Source: an uncultured Fluviicola sp.
Lineage (GTDB): Bacteria; Bacteroidota; Bacteroidia; Flavobacteriales_D; Crocinitomicaceae
Length of the DNA stretch: 46,116 bases
Direction: 5' to 3'
Assembly: GCA_913009205.1 (NCBI GenBank)
Contig: CAJVYC010000021.1
Location: 1 to 46,116 of the forward strand
Shown: positions 18,256 through 27,283 of the stretch, one piece after another
Layout of the letters: each line of letters starts with the position of its first letter
Numbering within the stretch: position 1 is the stretch's first letter
Position numbers and translations under genes: made by a program
Notes under the pieces: model-generated
Told to the model about the DNA's origin: nothing
Database searches by the model: none
What the model saw: only the letters and a program-made list of their open reading frames with translations

Positions 18256-18273
18256 TTATGAATTCATAATTAA
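18252..18273. repeat. Perfect 22-bp palindrome spanning the accD stop codon
   Basis: The word TTAATTATGAA followed by TTCATAATTAA is exactly self-complementary with no loop. It contains the accD TAA stop (18253-18255) and is followed at 18281-18295 by a partial copy, CTAATTCATAATTAA. There is no T run after it, so it is not a standard terminator, although RNA from it could fold back and protect the 3' end. Confidence 0.6.
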
Positions 18274-18300
18274 AACATTCCTAATTCATAATTAAAATAG

Positions 18301-18308
18301 TATCTTTG
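18301..18308 (+). promoter_or_regulatory. Likely -7 box of the rpsO promoter
   Basis: TATCTTTG matches the Bacteroidota TAnnTTTG -7 consensus exactly and lies 47 nt before the rpsO start, leaving a short leader. The -33 region is A/T-rich with no clear TTG. Confidence 0.6.
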
Positions 18309-18355
18309 CACCGTCATTAGACAAATACATAATAATCATTTAAACAAATATTGGA

Positions 18356-18625
18356 ATGTACTTAGATTCAAAAGAAAAAGAAGAAATCTTCAAAAAACAC
18401 GGAGGGTCAGAGACTAACACTGGTTCATCAGAAGGTCAAATCGCATTATTCACTTACAGAATTTCGCATTTAACAGGTCACTTGAAGAATAATCGTAAAG
18501 ATTACGCTACGCAGAGATCACTTCAGTTATTAGTAGGTAAGAGAAGAAGCTTATTAGATTATTTAAAATCAACGGATATCTCAAGATATCGTGCGATTGT
18601 AAAAGAACTAGGATTACGTCGTTAA
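18356..18625 (+). CDS. rpsO: 30S ribosomal protein S15
   Basis: An 89-residue S15, the normal length. It shows the family's characteristic TNTGSSEGQIALFTYRISHLTGHLKNNRKD region and the C-terminal GKRRSLLDYLKSTDISRYR, which contact 16S rRNA helices 20-22 during assembly of the small-subunit platform. pnp follows after a terminator-like hairpin, the classic rpsO-pnp order. In E. coli S15 represses its own translation; whether that holds here cannot be told from the short leader. Confidence 0.97.
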   Translation: MYLDSKEKEEIFKKHGGSETNTGSSEGQIALFTYRISHLTGHLKNNRKDYATQRSLQLLVGKRRSLLDYLKSTDISRYRAIVKELGLRR

Positions 18626-18644
18626 TTCTTTACATAAAATATTA

Positions 18645-18682
18645 AACGAAGGGCAGTCGACTTATATCGAGTGCCCTTTGTT
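18645..18682 (+). terminator. Hairpin between rpsO and pnp
   Basis: AACGAAGGGCA at 18645-18655 pairs with TGCCCTTTGTT at 18672-18682, with one G-T pair and a 16-nt loop. It lies 20 nt after the rpsO stop. The T run is short, so it may attenuate rather than fully stop transcription into pnp, or serve as a processing site. Confidence 0.65.
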
Positions 18683-18772
18683 AGTTTAAAAAGTGATGGT
18701 CCACTTAAAAAGACCAAGAGCTGAATTACTTATTACAAGAAGATCGGCACATTAATTAGTAAATAAATAAAT

Positions 18773-20917
18773 ATGAATATAGGAATAACAAAGTCCATCA
18801 CTATCGGAGGGAAAGAAATTTCCATCGAGACTGGAAAGTTAGCGAAACAAGCTGACGGTGCCGTAGTGTTACGAATGGGCGACACAATGATTCTTGCAAC
18901 AGTGGTTGCAGGTAAAGAAGCTAGAGATGGCGTAGATTTTCTACCGATGACGATCGATTACAAAGAGAAATTTGCTGCTGATGGAAGAATCCCAGGTGGT
19001 TTTTTCAGAAGAGAAGCTCGTCCATCTGAGAGAGAGATCTTAGTGATGAGAATTGTCGATAGAGCGTTAAGACCGCTTTTTCCAGATGATTTCCATGCTG
19101 AAGTTCAAGTTATGATGCAATTGATTGCTTATGACGGTGTAAACAGCCCTGATGCTTTAGTTGGTTTTGCTGCATCGACTGCAATCGCAGTTTCTGATAT
19201 CCCTTTCAACGGGCCAATGTCTGAAGTACGTGTAGGTAGAATCGACGGTGAGTTTATCATTAATCCAACTTTGGAGGAAATGGCAGCTTCAGATATTGAT
19301 TGTATGATAGCTGGTACGATTGACAACATCGTTATGGTGGAAGGTGAGATGGAAGAGATTCAAGAAGCAGAAATGGTTGAAATAATCAAAGTAGCGCACG
19401 AGTCAATTAAATTGCAATGTCAATTCCAATTAGACATGGCTGCTGAGATTCCAGGAAGTTCTCCAAAAAGAACATACTCTCACGAAGATCATAATGATGA
19501 CGTTCGCGCCAAAGTAATGGACGCATGTTACGCTAAATGTAAAGCAGTTGCAGAACAAGGTTTAGCCTCTAAAGAGAAGAGAGCAGAATTGTTCGGAGCT
19601 GTTAAAGAAGAATATATTGCTTCACTTTCTGAGGAGGAATTAGAACTAGAAGGAAAATACATCTCTGTATATTATAAGGCTGCAATGAAGAAAGCAGTTA
19701 GAGATACTATGTTGAACGATAACATCCGTTTGGATGGTCGTAAGTTCGACGAGATTCGTCCAATTTGGGCAGAAGTTGATTATTTGCCAAGAGCGCACGG
19801 TTCTGCTGTGTTTACGCGTGGTGAAACTCAATCTTTGACTACACTTACTTTGGGTGGTAAGATGGATGAACAAAGAATTGATGACGTTACCTTCACCGGT
19901 ACTGTTCCTTTCATGTTGCACTACAACTTTCCTCCATTTTCAACAGGAGAGGCAAGAATGCTGAGAGGTACTTCTCGTCGTGAGGTTGGACACGGTAACT
20001 TGGCTCTTAGAGCTTTGAAACCAGTTCTTCCAAAAGATAACTCTTATACAATCCGTTTGGTGTCAGAGATTTTAGAATCTAATGGTTCTTCTTCAATGGC
20101 TACAGTTTGTGCAGGTACACTTGCATTAATGGACGGTGGTATTCAAATCAAGGCTCCAGTTTCTGGAATCGCGATGGGATTGGTTGCTGAAGGAGATAAG
20201 TTTGCAGTATTGTCTGATATCTTAGGTGATGAAGATCATTTAGGAGATATGGATTTCAAAATTACAGGAACAGCAGCAGGTATTACTGCTTGTCAAATGG
20301 ATATCAAGGTAGATGGTCTTCCTTACGAAGTTTTGACAAAAGCATTAATGCAAGCAAAAGCTGGTCGTTTGCACATCTTGGATAAGATCATTGAAACGAT
20401 TGCTAAGCCAAATGAAGAGTTGAAACCTCAGACTCCACGTATCGAAGCATTCGTAGTACCGAATGATATGATTGGTGCGATTATCGGACCTGGTGGAAAG
20501 ATTATTCAACAAATGCAAAAAGACACGAATACAAACATTACTATCGAAGAGCTTGAAAGCGGAGAAGGAAAAGTTCAAATAATGTCGAACAATGCAGACG
20601 ATATGGCTGCTGCGGTTAAGTCTATCAAGTTGATTGCATTCCCTCCAATGGTTGAGGAAGGTGCAGAATACGAAGGGAAAATAAAATCTTTACAAGCATA
20701 CGGTGTGTTCGTTGAGATTCTTCCTGGAACAGATGGATTGATTCACATTTCTGAATTCTCTCACGAGCGTGTTACCAAAATGGAAGATGTTTGTAAAGAA
20801 GGTGATGTTGTGAAATTCAAAGTGGTAAGTAGAGATCCAAAAACGCGCAAGTGGAAACTTTCGAGAAAGGTTCTTTTACCAAAACCAGAAAAAACAGATG
20901 CTCCAGCTGCTGAATAA
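18773..20917 (+). CDS. pnp: Polyribonucleotide nucleotidyltransferase (PNPase)
   Basis: A 714-residue PNPase, full length. Order of domains: first RNase PH domain (about 10-225, with AADGRIPGGFFRREARPSE), helical linker domain, second RNase PH domain (about 310-545, with RLDGRKFDEIRPI, MLHYNFPPFSTGEARM and SDILGDEDHLGDMDFKITG, which carries the catalytic acidic residues), KH domain (VPNDMIGAIIGPGGKII) and S1 domain (YEGKIKSLQAYGVFVEILPG to ISEFSHERV). It degrades RNA 3'-5' phosphorolytically as a trimer and can add tails. A strong terminator follows at 20943-20974. Confidence 0.98.
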   Translation: MNIGITKSITIGGKEISIETGKLAKQADGAVVLRMGDTMILATVVAGKEARDGVDFLPMTIDYKEKFAADGRIPGGFFRREARPSEREILVMRIVDRALRPLFPDDFHAEVQVMMQLIAYDGVNSPDALVGFAASTAIAVSDIPFNGPMSEVRVGRIDGEFIINPTLEEMAASDIDCMIAGTIDNIVMVEGEMEEIQEAEMVEIIKVAHESIKLQCQFQLDMAAEIPGSSPKRTYSHEDHNDDVRAKVMDACYAKCKAVAEQGLASKEKRAELFGAVKEEYIASLSEEELELEGKYISVYYKAAMKKAVRDTMLNDNIRLDGRKFDEIRPIWAEVDYLPRAHGSAVFTRGETQSLTTLTLGGKMDEQRIDDVTFTGTVPFMLHYNFPPFSTGEARMLRGTSRREVGHGNLALRALKPVLPKDNSYTIRLVSEILESNGSSSMATVCAGTLALMDGGIQIKAPVSGIAMGLVAEGDKFAVLSDILGDEDHLGDMDFKITGTAAGITACQMDIKVDGLPYEVLTKALMQAKAGRLHILDKIIETIAKPNEELKPQTPRIEAFVVPNDMIGAIIGPGGKIIQQMQKDTNTNITIEELESGEGKVQIMSNNADDMAAAVKSIKLIAFPPMVEEGAEYEGKIKSLQAYGVFVEILPGTDGLIHISEFSHERVTKMEDVCKEGDVVKFKVVSRDPKTRKWKLSRKVLLPKPEKTDAPAAE

Positions 20918-20942
20918 TTAGTAACAAGAGTTTATGATATAA

Positions 20943-20974
20943 AAAGAGGCAACCGAAAGAGTGCCTCTTTTTTT
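20943..20974 (+). terminator. Rho-independent terminator of pnp
   Basis: AAAGAGGCA at 20943-20951 pairs perfectly with TGCCTCTTT at 20962-20970 around a 10-nt loop, followed by further Ts. It lies 25 nt after the pnp stop codon. Confidence 0.9.
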
Positions 20975-21172
20975 GTTTAATAAATTGAAGCTTTATGGTT
21001 TAGTAATTTAATGTATGAAAAACTCCATTTTGTATAGTTCCCACTTCAAAGCACATTAAACAGCATAGATTTAAAAATCAATACTTATTGTCTCTTGCTC
21101 ATTTTATAAAAGCTACTTCTAAGAATTAAAATTAATATCTATCTTTACTAAAATTGAATTTACAACATAGCT

Positions 21173-21427
21173 ATGGCAAGCAAGAAATTATTAAAAAAGA
21201 AAGTTAAAGGAATGATCTTCGAAATTTTGAATGATTGTGATGAAGTTATTGTCAATGAAGGAAAGAACGCAGACAAAGCGGACAAACTAATTGATGAGGC
21301 TGTTGACTTTCACGATGAAGTTATTGCTAAAATTAACAGTGCAAAAACGAAAAAAGAATTCAATGAAATTGTTTCAAGCCTTACAAAGGCGGGTGAAGAT
21401 TTTGGAAAAAAATTGAAATCTCTTTAA
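21173..21427 (+). CDS. Small lysine-rich helical protein, unknown function
   Basis: An 84-residue, highly charged protein starting MASKKLLKKKVKGMIFEIL. It is predicted to be a helical hairpin or bundle: a first helix, then NEGKNADKADKLIDEAVDF, then NSAKTKKEFNEIVSSL and a last lysine-rich helix. It lacks a signal peptide and membrane segment, so it is cytoplasmic, and the basic ends could bind nucleic acid, although nothing proves this. A TATCTTTA box lies 35-40 nt upstream and a strong terminator follows, so it is an independent, probably well-expressed transcript. I recall similar unnamed proteins in Flavobacteriales genomes. Confidence 0.75.
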   Translation: MASKKLLKKKVKGMIFEILNDCDEVIVNEGKNADKADKLIDEAVDFHDEVIAKINSAKTKKEFNEIVSSLTKAGEDFGKKLKSL

Positions 21428-21447
21428 TCCATAGAAAGTAGGAATTG

Positions 21448-21483
21448 AAAAGTGTTGGTCTTAATGACTAACACTTTTTTTTT
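21448..21483 (+). terminator. Rho-independent terminator of the small helical protein gene
   Basis: AGTGTTGGTC at 21451-21460 pairs with GACTAACACT at 21466-21475 (one G-T pair) and is followed by a run of Ts. It lies 24 nt after the stop codon. Confidence 0.9.
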
Positions 21484-21825
21484 GATGTTTATTTTCGAAT
21501 TGGCGAAATTTTAAATCAATACAGACTGAGCCAAACTGCGTAACTGAATAATCGCCACCTTAGGCAATGTAATGCTATTTTTAAAACTACTTCTAGTGCT
21601 TTTCATTGTTGGAGTCTCTAATTTTTCATGGGGGGTAATTTTATGAAGGCATCCTAGTAGTAAAATCCTATTTGTCAAATCTCACGAAGCTTGAATCGAC
21701 TTTGTAGGAAGTGTTTTAATTGATTGCAGCACATTCTTTCATTATTCAATATTTATAAACTCTTCACGCCTATTTGATTCCACTCGAATTAAGTCTATAT
21801 TTATGTAATCTTAAAATAATTTTCT
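21484..21825. other. Intergenic stretch with a signal-peptide-like mini frame
   Basis: About 340 nt with no full gene. A 24-codon plus-strand frame at 21572-21646 reads MLFLKLLLVLFIVGVSNFSW and ends soon after; it looks like a signal peptide without a protein, either a decayed gene start or chance. The right end should hold the promoter of the next gene. Confidence 0.35.
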
Positions 21826-22662
21826 ATGAAAAAAATGTTACTTTCTTTTGCTGTTGTTTCGGCATTAGCATCAAGCGTAAGCGCACAGTATTATGATCAA
21901 ACTGCAGGTATCACTGTGAGTGGTGTTATTAGTGCATACATGACCGATAACGACACTTTGGTTCAAAGTGCTGATGACTTTACAGTTCCTGCTGGTCCAG
22001 ACTGGGATGTTACTTCTGTAACTGTCCACGGTTTCCGTAATAGTCCTGGAGCGAACATGACTGATATGCAAGTTCAAATTTGGACAGATGCTGGAGGACC
22101 AAATACTCCTGTTTACAATGCATTACACGTATTGCCTGGAGCTGGAGTTCCTTCTCCAAACAATGATACTACAATCACAATTACAATTCCTTCTACTACA
22201 TTGATTCCTGGTACTTACTGGTTAAGTGTTTATGGATTCACTGAAGCAGCTAGCCGTTGGAACTGGACAACTCACGGAGCTGTTCAAATTGGAGCAACTG
22301 CAATGTTACAAGATGCAGATGACTATTTCGGAGCTGGTGCAACTTCTTGGACTGCTGTAACTACTTTAGGTCTTACTGATCCTGATTTCACATTCAAAAT
22401 CAATGAAAATGATGGAAACGTTGGAATCTCAGATATTTCTAATGAAGTTTCTATTTACCCAAACCCTGCATCTGATGTGTTAAATGTAGTTGTTGATGCT
22501 GAAGAGTCTAATGTGACTATTTACAATGTAGCTGGAAATGTAGTTCTTAACGAAGCTAATCCTTCAACACAAATTAACATCGCTCATTTATCTGCTGGTG
22601 CTTATGTTGTCGAAGTTTCAACTATCAATGGAGTTTCTAGAGTTCAAATCATGAAGAAGTAA
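21826..22662 (+). CDS. Secreted protein of unknown function with T9SS sorting domain
   Basis: A 278-residue protein. Residues 1-20 are a signal peptide (SVSAQ cleavage). Residues ~21-195 form a beta-rich domain (VTSVTVHGFRNSPGANMTD, IPGTYWLSVYGFTEAASRW, then WNWTTHGAVQIGATAM) that looks like a jelly-roll or beta-sandwich, perhaps for binding sugar or surfaces; no catalytic residues are evident. The last ~75 residues from NEVSIYPNPASDVLNVVVDA to SRVQIMKK are a canonical type A T9SS sorting domain. Codon use is strongly biased (GGA, GCT, ACT), unlike neighbours such as the 24 kb glycosyltransferase, which suggests high expression. It has its own terminator. Confidence 0.85.
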   Translation: MKKMLLSFAVVSALASSVSAQYYDQTAGITVSGVISAYMTDNDTLVQSADDFTVPAGPDWDVTSVTVHGFRNSPGANMTDMQVQIWTDAGGPNTPVYNALHVLPGAGVPSPNNDTTITITIPSTTLIPGTYWLSVYGFTEAASRWNWTTHGAVQIGATAMLQDADDYFGAGATSWTAVTTLGLTDPDFTFKINENDGNVGISDISNEVSIYPNPASDVLNVVVDAEESNVTIYNVAGNVVLNEANPSTQINIAHLSAGAYVVEVSTINGVSRVQIMKK

Positions 22663-22682
22663 TTCGATTACTAAACATATTG

Positions 22683-22714
22683 AAGGGGGTCCTGTTTACA
22701 GGATCCCTTTTTTT
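22683..22714 (+). terminator. Rho-independent terminator of the T9SS cargo gene
   Basis: A stem built from AAGGGGGTCCTGT and ACAGGATCCCTT with one bulge, followed by a T run, lies 20 nt after the stop codon. It also faces the end of the convergent glycosyltransferase gene. Confidence 0.85.
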
Positions 22715-22731
22715 GTACTCTAAAATTTCAT

Positions 22732-23982
22732 TTAGTTTTCTTTTAGGCTTTTTTCCTTCTCCATTATCCAATAAGAGAGGTACCTTGAACTCATCATTGT
22801 TTGTTGCTTTACTAGAGTGGAGGTGTAGTCTTTTACACGATGAGCACCGAGATTATCAAAAATATCTTGAAGTGTCTTATCCAAATTAGGTAAATGAGTC
22901 TTTGAATCGAAGGACTTTGAAATGATTTTAAAGCCGTTTTCCTGCGCTTCAGACCACTTTTGTTTATTTGAGTACAATTCTACAGCAACATTCGCAAAAG
23001 ACTCTGCAGAATCAACTACAGAGCCGTTCCATTCAGAATCGAATTTAATTCCTTCTGCACCTATTGATGTTGTTACATTTGGTGTTCCGCAGGCCATTGC
23101 TTCTAACAACTTCCCTTTTATCCCTGCACCAAAACGAATCGGAGCTAGACTTATACGAGCCTTCATTGTTTCCTTGGACGCATCATTTGCGCGGCCATGA
23201 ATATAAAAACCATCTTTGGGAGCGTTCAGTTGAGAGACCTTTTGAGTAGGGTAGGCGCCATAAATAATGACTTTGGCATTTGGAATTTCCTTTCTTATTA
23301 GAGGCCAGATTTCATCCTTCAAATATTTAACCGCATCCGCATTAGGTTCGTGTAAGAAGTTCCCAATAAACATAAAGTTAGAGCGTTCTTCAAATACAGG
23401 AATATTATCACTAGTTCTTTTGATAAAAAGTGGTAAATAATGAAGTAGATGATCGGGAACTTGAAAAGTATTTGTCAAGAGTTCTTTTTCAACACTGGAA
23501 ATTATTAAGGATAAGTCAGATCTATAAATTGCTGAAATTTCTCGACTTGTATTAGCGGTATGCATTTCAGACTGATTATTCAAGTCAATGCTTTTTCCAT
23601 TCTTAAGTGCCTTGTGACGAGCATCTCTAAGGAAATGCATGTCTTCCGTGTTTAATACGCGTAAAGCATTTGGACAGTGTTCCATTACACGCCACCCAAA
23701 TTGCTCTTCAGTCATGAATCGATCAAAAATAACAAGTGTAGGATTGAGATCGAGAATGAAATCATTAAAAGAATTAGAGTTTAATTCAATTGTTGCTGTA
23801 ATGATATCTAAAGCCTTTAAGTCAACCTGATGTTGAGATGTATTAGCAGTACAAGCAAAAGTTAGCTTGGTATTTTTACTTTTAAACAAGTTCAGTAATT
23901 GCATCATACGCGTTCCGGCTGCAGAAGAACTCGGCTCTGGCCATACTTTTCCAATCACAAGAATATTATCAAACACTTTCAT
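22732..23982 (-). CDS. Glycosyltransferase family 4 (GT-B) protein
   Basis: A 416-residue protein when begun at the ATG giving MKVFDNILVIGKVWPEP; the longer frame from a GTG at 24027 adds 15 residues that do not look like protein. The N-terminal Rossmann domain begins with the ILVIGKVWPEPSSSAAGTR loop. The C-terminal domain carries the usual nucleotide-sugar motif, IRFGAGIKGKLLEAMACGTP followed by NVTTSIGAEGI, with Glu positions as in GT4 enzymes, and MFIGNFLHEPNADAV earlier. It should transfer a sugar from an NDP- or UDP-donor to an unknown acceptor, plausibly a surface glycan or a glycoprotein. It has no polysaccharide cluster around it. Confidence 0.85.
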   Translation of the reverse strand: MKVFDNILVIGKVWPEPSSSAAGTRMMQLLNLFKSKNTKLTFACTANTSQHQVDLKALDIITATIELNSNSFNDFILDLNPTLVIFDRFMTEEQFGWRVMEHCPNALRVLNTEDMHFLRDARHKALKNGKSIDLNNQSEMHTANTSREISAIYRSDLSLIISSVEKELLTNTFQVPDHLLHYLPLFIKRTSDNIPVFEERSNFMFIGNFLHEPNADAVKYLKDEIWPLIRKEIPNAKVIIYGAYPTQKVSQLNAPKDGFYIHGRANDASKETMKARISLAPIRFGAGIKGKLLEAMACGTPNVTTSIGAEGIKFDSEWNGSVVDSAESFANVAVELYSNKQKWSEAQENGFKIISKSFDSKTHLPNLDKTLQDIFDNLGAHRVKDYTSTLVKQQTMMSSRYLSYWIMEKEKSLKEN

Positions 23983-24076
23983 ATCGGTAAAAGTACATCT
24001 AATAGCACGTGGATTTGCGCGTATCACTTATAACTTTAAGCCGCTAGAACCAGGCAATTAATAAAAATGAAATTAT

Positions 24077-25030
24077 TTATAATAATTCGTCGATAATACG
24101 ATCCATTGGGTATCCTTCGGCATCTGCACGATAGTTTCTCACTAAACGATGTCTTAAGATAGGTTTTGCAACTGCCTTTACATCTTCGATATCTGGCGAA
24201 TATTTTCCGTTTAAGGCAGCGCGACATTTAGCACCGACTATTAAATACTGAGAAGCTCTTGGTCCAGCGCCCCAAGTAATAAAGTCTTTGGTTACCTGAG
24301 GAGCACTTTCATCGCCAACTCTAGTTTTAGCAACCAACTTAACAGCATATTCTAAAACGTTATCCGCTACAGGGATTCTTCGAATAAGCTCTTGGTATTT
24401 TAATATTTGATCTCCAGAGATTATTCTGTTCAATTCAGTTTTGGTATCTGAAGTTGTCGCTTTTACAATGGCTAACTCTTCTGTATACGACGGGTAGTCT
24501 ACCCAAACGTTAAACATGAAACGGTCTAATTGAGCTTCAGGAAGGGGGTAGGTACCTTCTTGTTCAATTGGATTCTGCGTTGCAAGAACAAAGAATGGAG
24601 CGTCTAATTTATAAGTCGTTCCGGCTGCAGTAACTGAACGTTCCTGCATGGCCTCAAGAAGCGCTGATTGTGTTTTCGGAGGAGTTCTATTGATCTCATC
24701 AGCTAAAACAATGTTTGTAAACAAAGGGCCCTTGATGAATTTAAAGTTTCTTCCTTCATCCAATACTTCCGAACCTATAATATCCGAAGGCATTAAATCA
24801 GGCGTAAATTGAATTCTGTTGAATCCAAGCCCTAAACAATCCGCAATTGTGTTTACCAAGAGTGTTTTAGCCAAACCTGGAACTCCAACCAATAAACAGT
24901 GACCTCTAGAGAAAATAGAAATTAATACTTGATCAACTACCTCGTCTTGCCCCACGATAACCTTGTGGATTTCATTCTTTAACTCGTGGTAGTCTTTTAC
25001 TAATTGATCTATTCCTTCTTTATCTGACAT
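24077..25030 (-). CDS. MoxR family AAA+ ATPase
   Basis: A 317-residue AAA+ ATPase of the MoxR group. I choose the ATG giving [18 protein letters not shown]; the longer frame from 25132 overlaps surA and its extra residues are unlike the family. Motifs: GQDEVVDQ at 27-34, Walker A GVPGLAKT at 49-56, Walker B IVLADEIN at 107-114, the family-specific [20 protein letters not shown], sensor 1 [23 protein letters not shown], and a C-terminal lid with [10 protein letters not shown]. MoxR ATPases act as chaperones that activate partner proteins, often von Willebrand factor A proteins encoded next door; here those partners (DUF58, VWA) are missing, and the gene instead follows the parvulin genes. Confidence 0.92.
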   Translation of the reverse strand: MSDKEGIDQLVKDYHELKNEIHKVIVGQDEVVDQVLISIFSRGHCLLVGVPGLAKTLLVNTIADCLGLGFNRIQFTPDLMPSDIIGSEVLDEGRNFKFIKGPLFTNIVLADEINRTPPKTQSALLEAMQERSVTAAGTTYKLDAPFFVLATQNPIEQEGTYPLPEAQLDRFMFNVWVDYPSYTEELAIVKATTSDTKTELNRIISGDQILKYQELIRRIPVADNVLEYAVKLVAKTRVGDESAPQVTKDFITWGAGPRASQYLIVGAKCRAALNGKYSPDIEDVKAVAKPILRHRLVRNYRADAEGYPMDRIIDELL

Positions 25031-25098
25031 TCTATCTACTATTTTAAGTGCTTGTTTTAAAGTTAATCTTTTACTACAATTATCAAATACTCTTGATC

Positions 25099-26445
25099 TT
25101 ATAGTTGAACCCAATTGTTCACGAACTTGCACGATATAAATTCCTCATCCAATCGAATATAGGCATTACCAATCTTGCTTTGTGTCCATTTCGCAATCAC
25201 ATCTTGTTTCTTGTCGTTTTCAGCAGCTCTTTTAATTAACGCATAATCATCTTTAAGATTCGCTCTGTGTGGAGCAGTTCGTTTCGTTAATCGAACCAAA
25301 CGAATACCTTCTTTACGATCAATCTGGTTTTCGTAAAGTGTCGGTTCAGAAACTTCATTGGTCTCCATTGCATTCGTTAATAAGTAAATCTGTCTATCAA
25401 CTTGGTTCAAATCTTCCATACTCCACATGATATCTCCAGTGATTGGATTCGTAATTGTACCATTGTTCTCCTTTGTTGATTCTTCATTTGAGAAAAGTTG
25501 TACTCCTTGTTCCCATGTGATTTTACCACTTTTGATTTGCTTATAGCACGAGTCCATTTTTAATGCGGCAGTTGTAATTGCATCTGGATCAAATTCCGCA
25601 ACAATCAAAACGTGTTGACATGTATAATCGTCTCCTTTTCTGTCTAAAAGTTTAACAATGTGATATCCATATTGCGTCTCGAATATTTCAGAAATACCAT
25701 TCTTATCTAAGCTGAACGCGGCAGCTTCAAATTGAGGGACCATCATACCACGTGTTGCTTCAATTTTTCCGCCGTCTTTAGCACTACCAGGGTCCATTGA
25801 ATACAATCGCGCCTGCGTGGAGAAGTTTTTACCCGACTCTACAATTCCTTTTCTAATTTTAGCTAGCTTATCGTAAGCTCGTTGTTTATCTGTAGGTTTG
25901 ATTTCTGGGTAATGAACGATTTGTTGGAAACTCAGCTGAGAACTAATCAATGGTATACTATCAAAAGGAATTGTTTTATAAAAGCGTTCAACTTCTCTGG
26001 GTGTTACTGAGATGTCTGCTGTAATTGTTCGCTCCATTTCTTGAGAAAGTAATTGATCTTCGATCACAGTTCTAAATTCACGTTTGATTTCACCAATCGT
26101 CTTTCCATAAAAGGCTTCCAGTTTTTGTCGACCACCAATTTGACCTTCAATCACTCTGATTCTTTGTTCCATTTCAGCATCAACCTGTTGAGGAGAAATA
26201 ATGATACTATCTAATGCAGCCTGGTTTAATAGTAATTTTTGAAACATCAATTCTTCAAGAATTTGACAGTCCATTTCTTGTGTCACTTCAACGCCAGCTT
26301 GAATTGCTTGAATTTTTTGACCTTGAATATCAGAAAGTAGAATGATATTATCTCCGACTTGCGCAACAATTTTATCAATCGTGTGCTGAGCGTTCGATGA
26401 AAAGCTCAACAAAAGTACTGTACTAATTATAAATAGTGACTTCAT
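25099..26445 (-). CDS. SurA-like periplasmic chaperone / parvulin peptidylprolyl isomerase
   Basis: A 448-residue protein with a signal peptide (1-19, SSNAQ) and a SurA N-terminal chaperone domain beginning [19 protein letters not shown] parvulin domain at ~170-270 contains [28 protein letters not shown] and [18 protein letters not shown] second, more diverged parvulin-like segment starts at [15 protein letters not shown] (277 onward). SurA escorts unfolded outer-membrane proteins across the periplasm and isomerises prolyl bonds. The start overlaps the end of the next upstream gene by 23 nt, so the three SurA/parvulin genes are translationally close and probably one operon with moxR, which begins 68 nt downstream. 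Confidence 0.9.
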   Translation of the reverse strand: MKSLFIISTVLLLSFSSNAQHTIDKIVAQVGDNIILLSDIQGQKIQAIQAGVEVTQEMDCQILEELMFQKLLLNQAALDSIIISPQQVDAEMEQRIRVIEGQIGGRQKLEAFYGKTIGEIKREFRTVIEDQLLSQEMERTITADISVTPREVERFYKTIPFDSIPLISSQLSFQQIVHYPEIKPTDKQRAYDKLAKIRKGIVESGKNFSTQARLYSMDPGSAKDGGKIEATRGMMVPQFEAAAFSLDKNGISEIFETQYGYHIVKLLDRKGDDYTCQHVLIVAEFDPDAITTAALKMDSCYKQIKSGKITWEQGVQLFSNEESTKENNGTITNPITGDIMWSMEDLNQVDRQIYLLTNAMETNEVSEPTLYENQIDRKEGIRLVRLTKRTAPHRANLKDDYALIKRAAENDKKQDVIAKWTQSKIGNAYIRLDEEFISCKFVNNWVQL

Positions 26446-27283
26446 GTTTCTTTTTTAATTCTTTAATCAAGTTTGCCTCGTTTTTTTCTCGAAGGTCATT
26501 TAACCTCTTTGAAACAATGATACCATGGATTTGATCCTTTAGGAAATCCAAGGGCGGAGCTTCATCTTTTAATTTGTAATCAATAATATTTAAAAAATAC
26601 CAATATTCTTCGTCTGAAAAGTATGTCTTTGTTCTGTTCAAAACGATGTTATCGATGTTGTATTTTGTTAATGGTATATCTTCGGTAATTTTATCGAAGT
26701 AGATCCATACAGAATCATCGAAATAATAGTTCTTGGCATAAAGTTTAGCATAAGAATTTATTTCGGCGAGGTCTTTATCATTTTTTAACAGGTAATTCAA
26801 GTGAACTTCCTCTTTTTTGAAATCAAGATCTTTTGGGATTTTAAGATACAAGGCCTTCACGATATAATCGTTTAAAATAAATTCATCCTTGTGAGAATCA
26901 AAATAGGCTTGAGTCTCTTCCAAACTAACGATGGTGTCTAATGATTTATTGATCTTAATTTCTTCTAAATAGAACTTCGATAAATCACCCTGATACATTT
27001 GTGATCGCAATTGAATAAGTTTCCATTTTTCTGGTGCCGTTGCTTTTAATTCTTGGTTGAAAATCTCGTTTTCACACCATTCATTAATAAACTCTCGGTA
27101 TTGTTCTTTGTCCTTTGAATCATATCCGCGATGTTTCATTAGCACATAAGCATCCGACTCTGTTAATTCCGTTTCTCCGACACGAGCAATTACCTTGTCT
27201 TCTTCAGAACAAGCCGTCAGAAAAAAAAACAGGCCGACAAGAATGCCAGCCTGAAATAGATATTTTATTTGTCTATTTACCAA
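26423..27283 (-). CDS. SurA-N-like lipoprotein, periplasmic folding factor candidate
   Basis: A 286-residue protein with a lipoprotein signal: hydrophobic residues ~8-23 and lipobox LTAC (Cys25). The mature part opens SEEDKVIARVGETELTESDA, which copies the start of SurA/PpiD chaperone domains, and continues with charged helices. It has no recognisable parvulin core (no H-I-L and GYHI/GFHI motifs), so it probably keeps only the chaperone part and lacks isomerase activity. It overlaps the upstream double-parvulin gene by 11 nt and the downstream surA-like gene by 23 nt, which strongly implies co-translation and a shared role in outer-membrane protein folding. I recall similar lipoproteins beside surA in Flavobacteriia. 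Confidence 0.75.
   Translation of the reverse strand: MVNRQIKYLFQAGILVGLFFFLTACSEEDKVIARVGETELTESDAYVLMKHRGYDSKDKEQYREFINEWCENEIFNQELKATAPEKWKLIQLRSQMYQGDLSKFYLEEIKINKSLDTIVSLEETQAYFDSHKDEFILNDYIVKALYLKIPKDLDFKKEEVHLNYLLKNDKDLAEINSYAKLYAKNYYFDDSVWIYFDKITEDIPLTKYNIDNIVLNRTKTYFSDEEYWYFLNIIDYKLKDEAPPLDFLKDQIHGIIVSKRLNDLREKNEANLIKELKKKHEVTIYN

Noticed and set aside
23983-24027. Longer glycosyltransferase start at GTG 24027
   Set aside because: The added 15 residues (IRANPRAIRCTF) do not look like a GT-B N-terminus; the ATG at 23982 begins exactly at the first strand.
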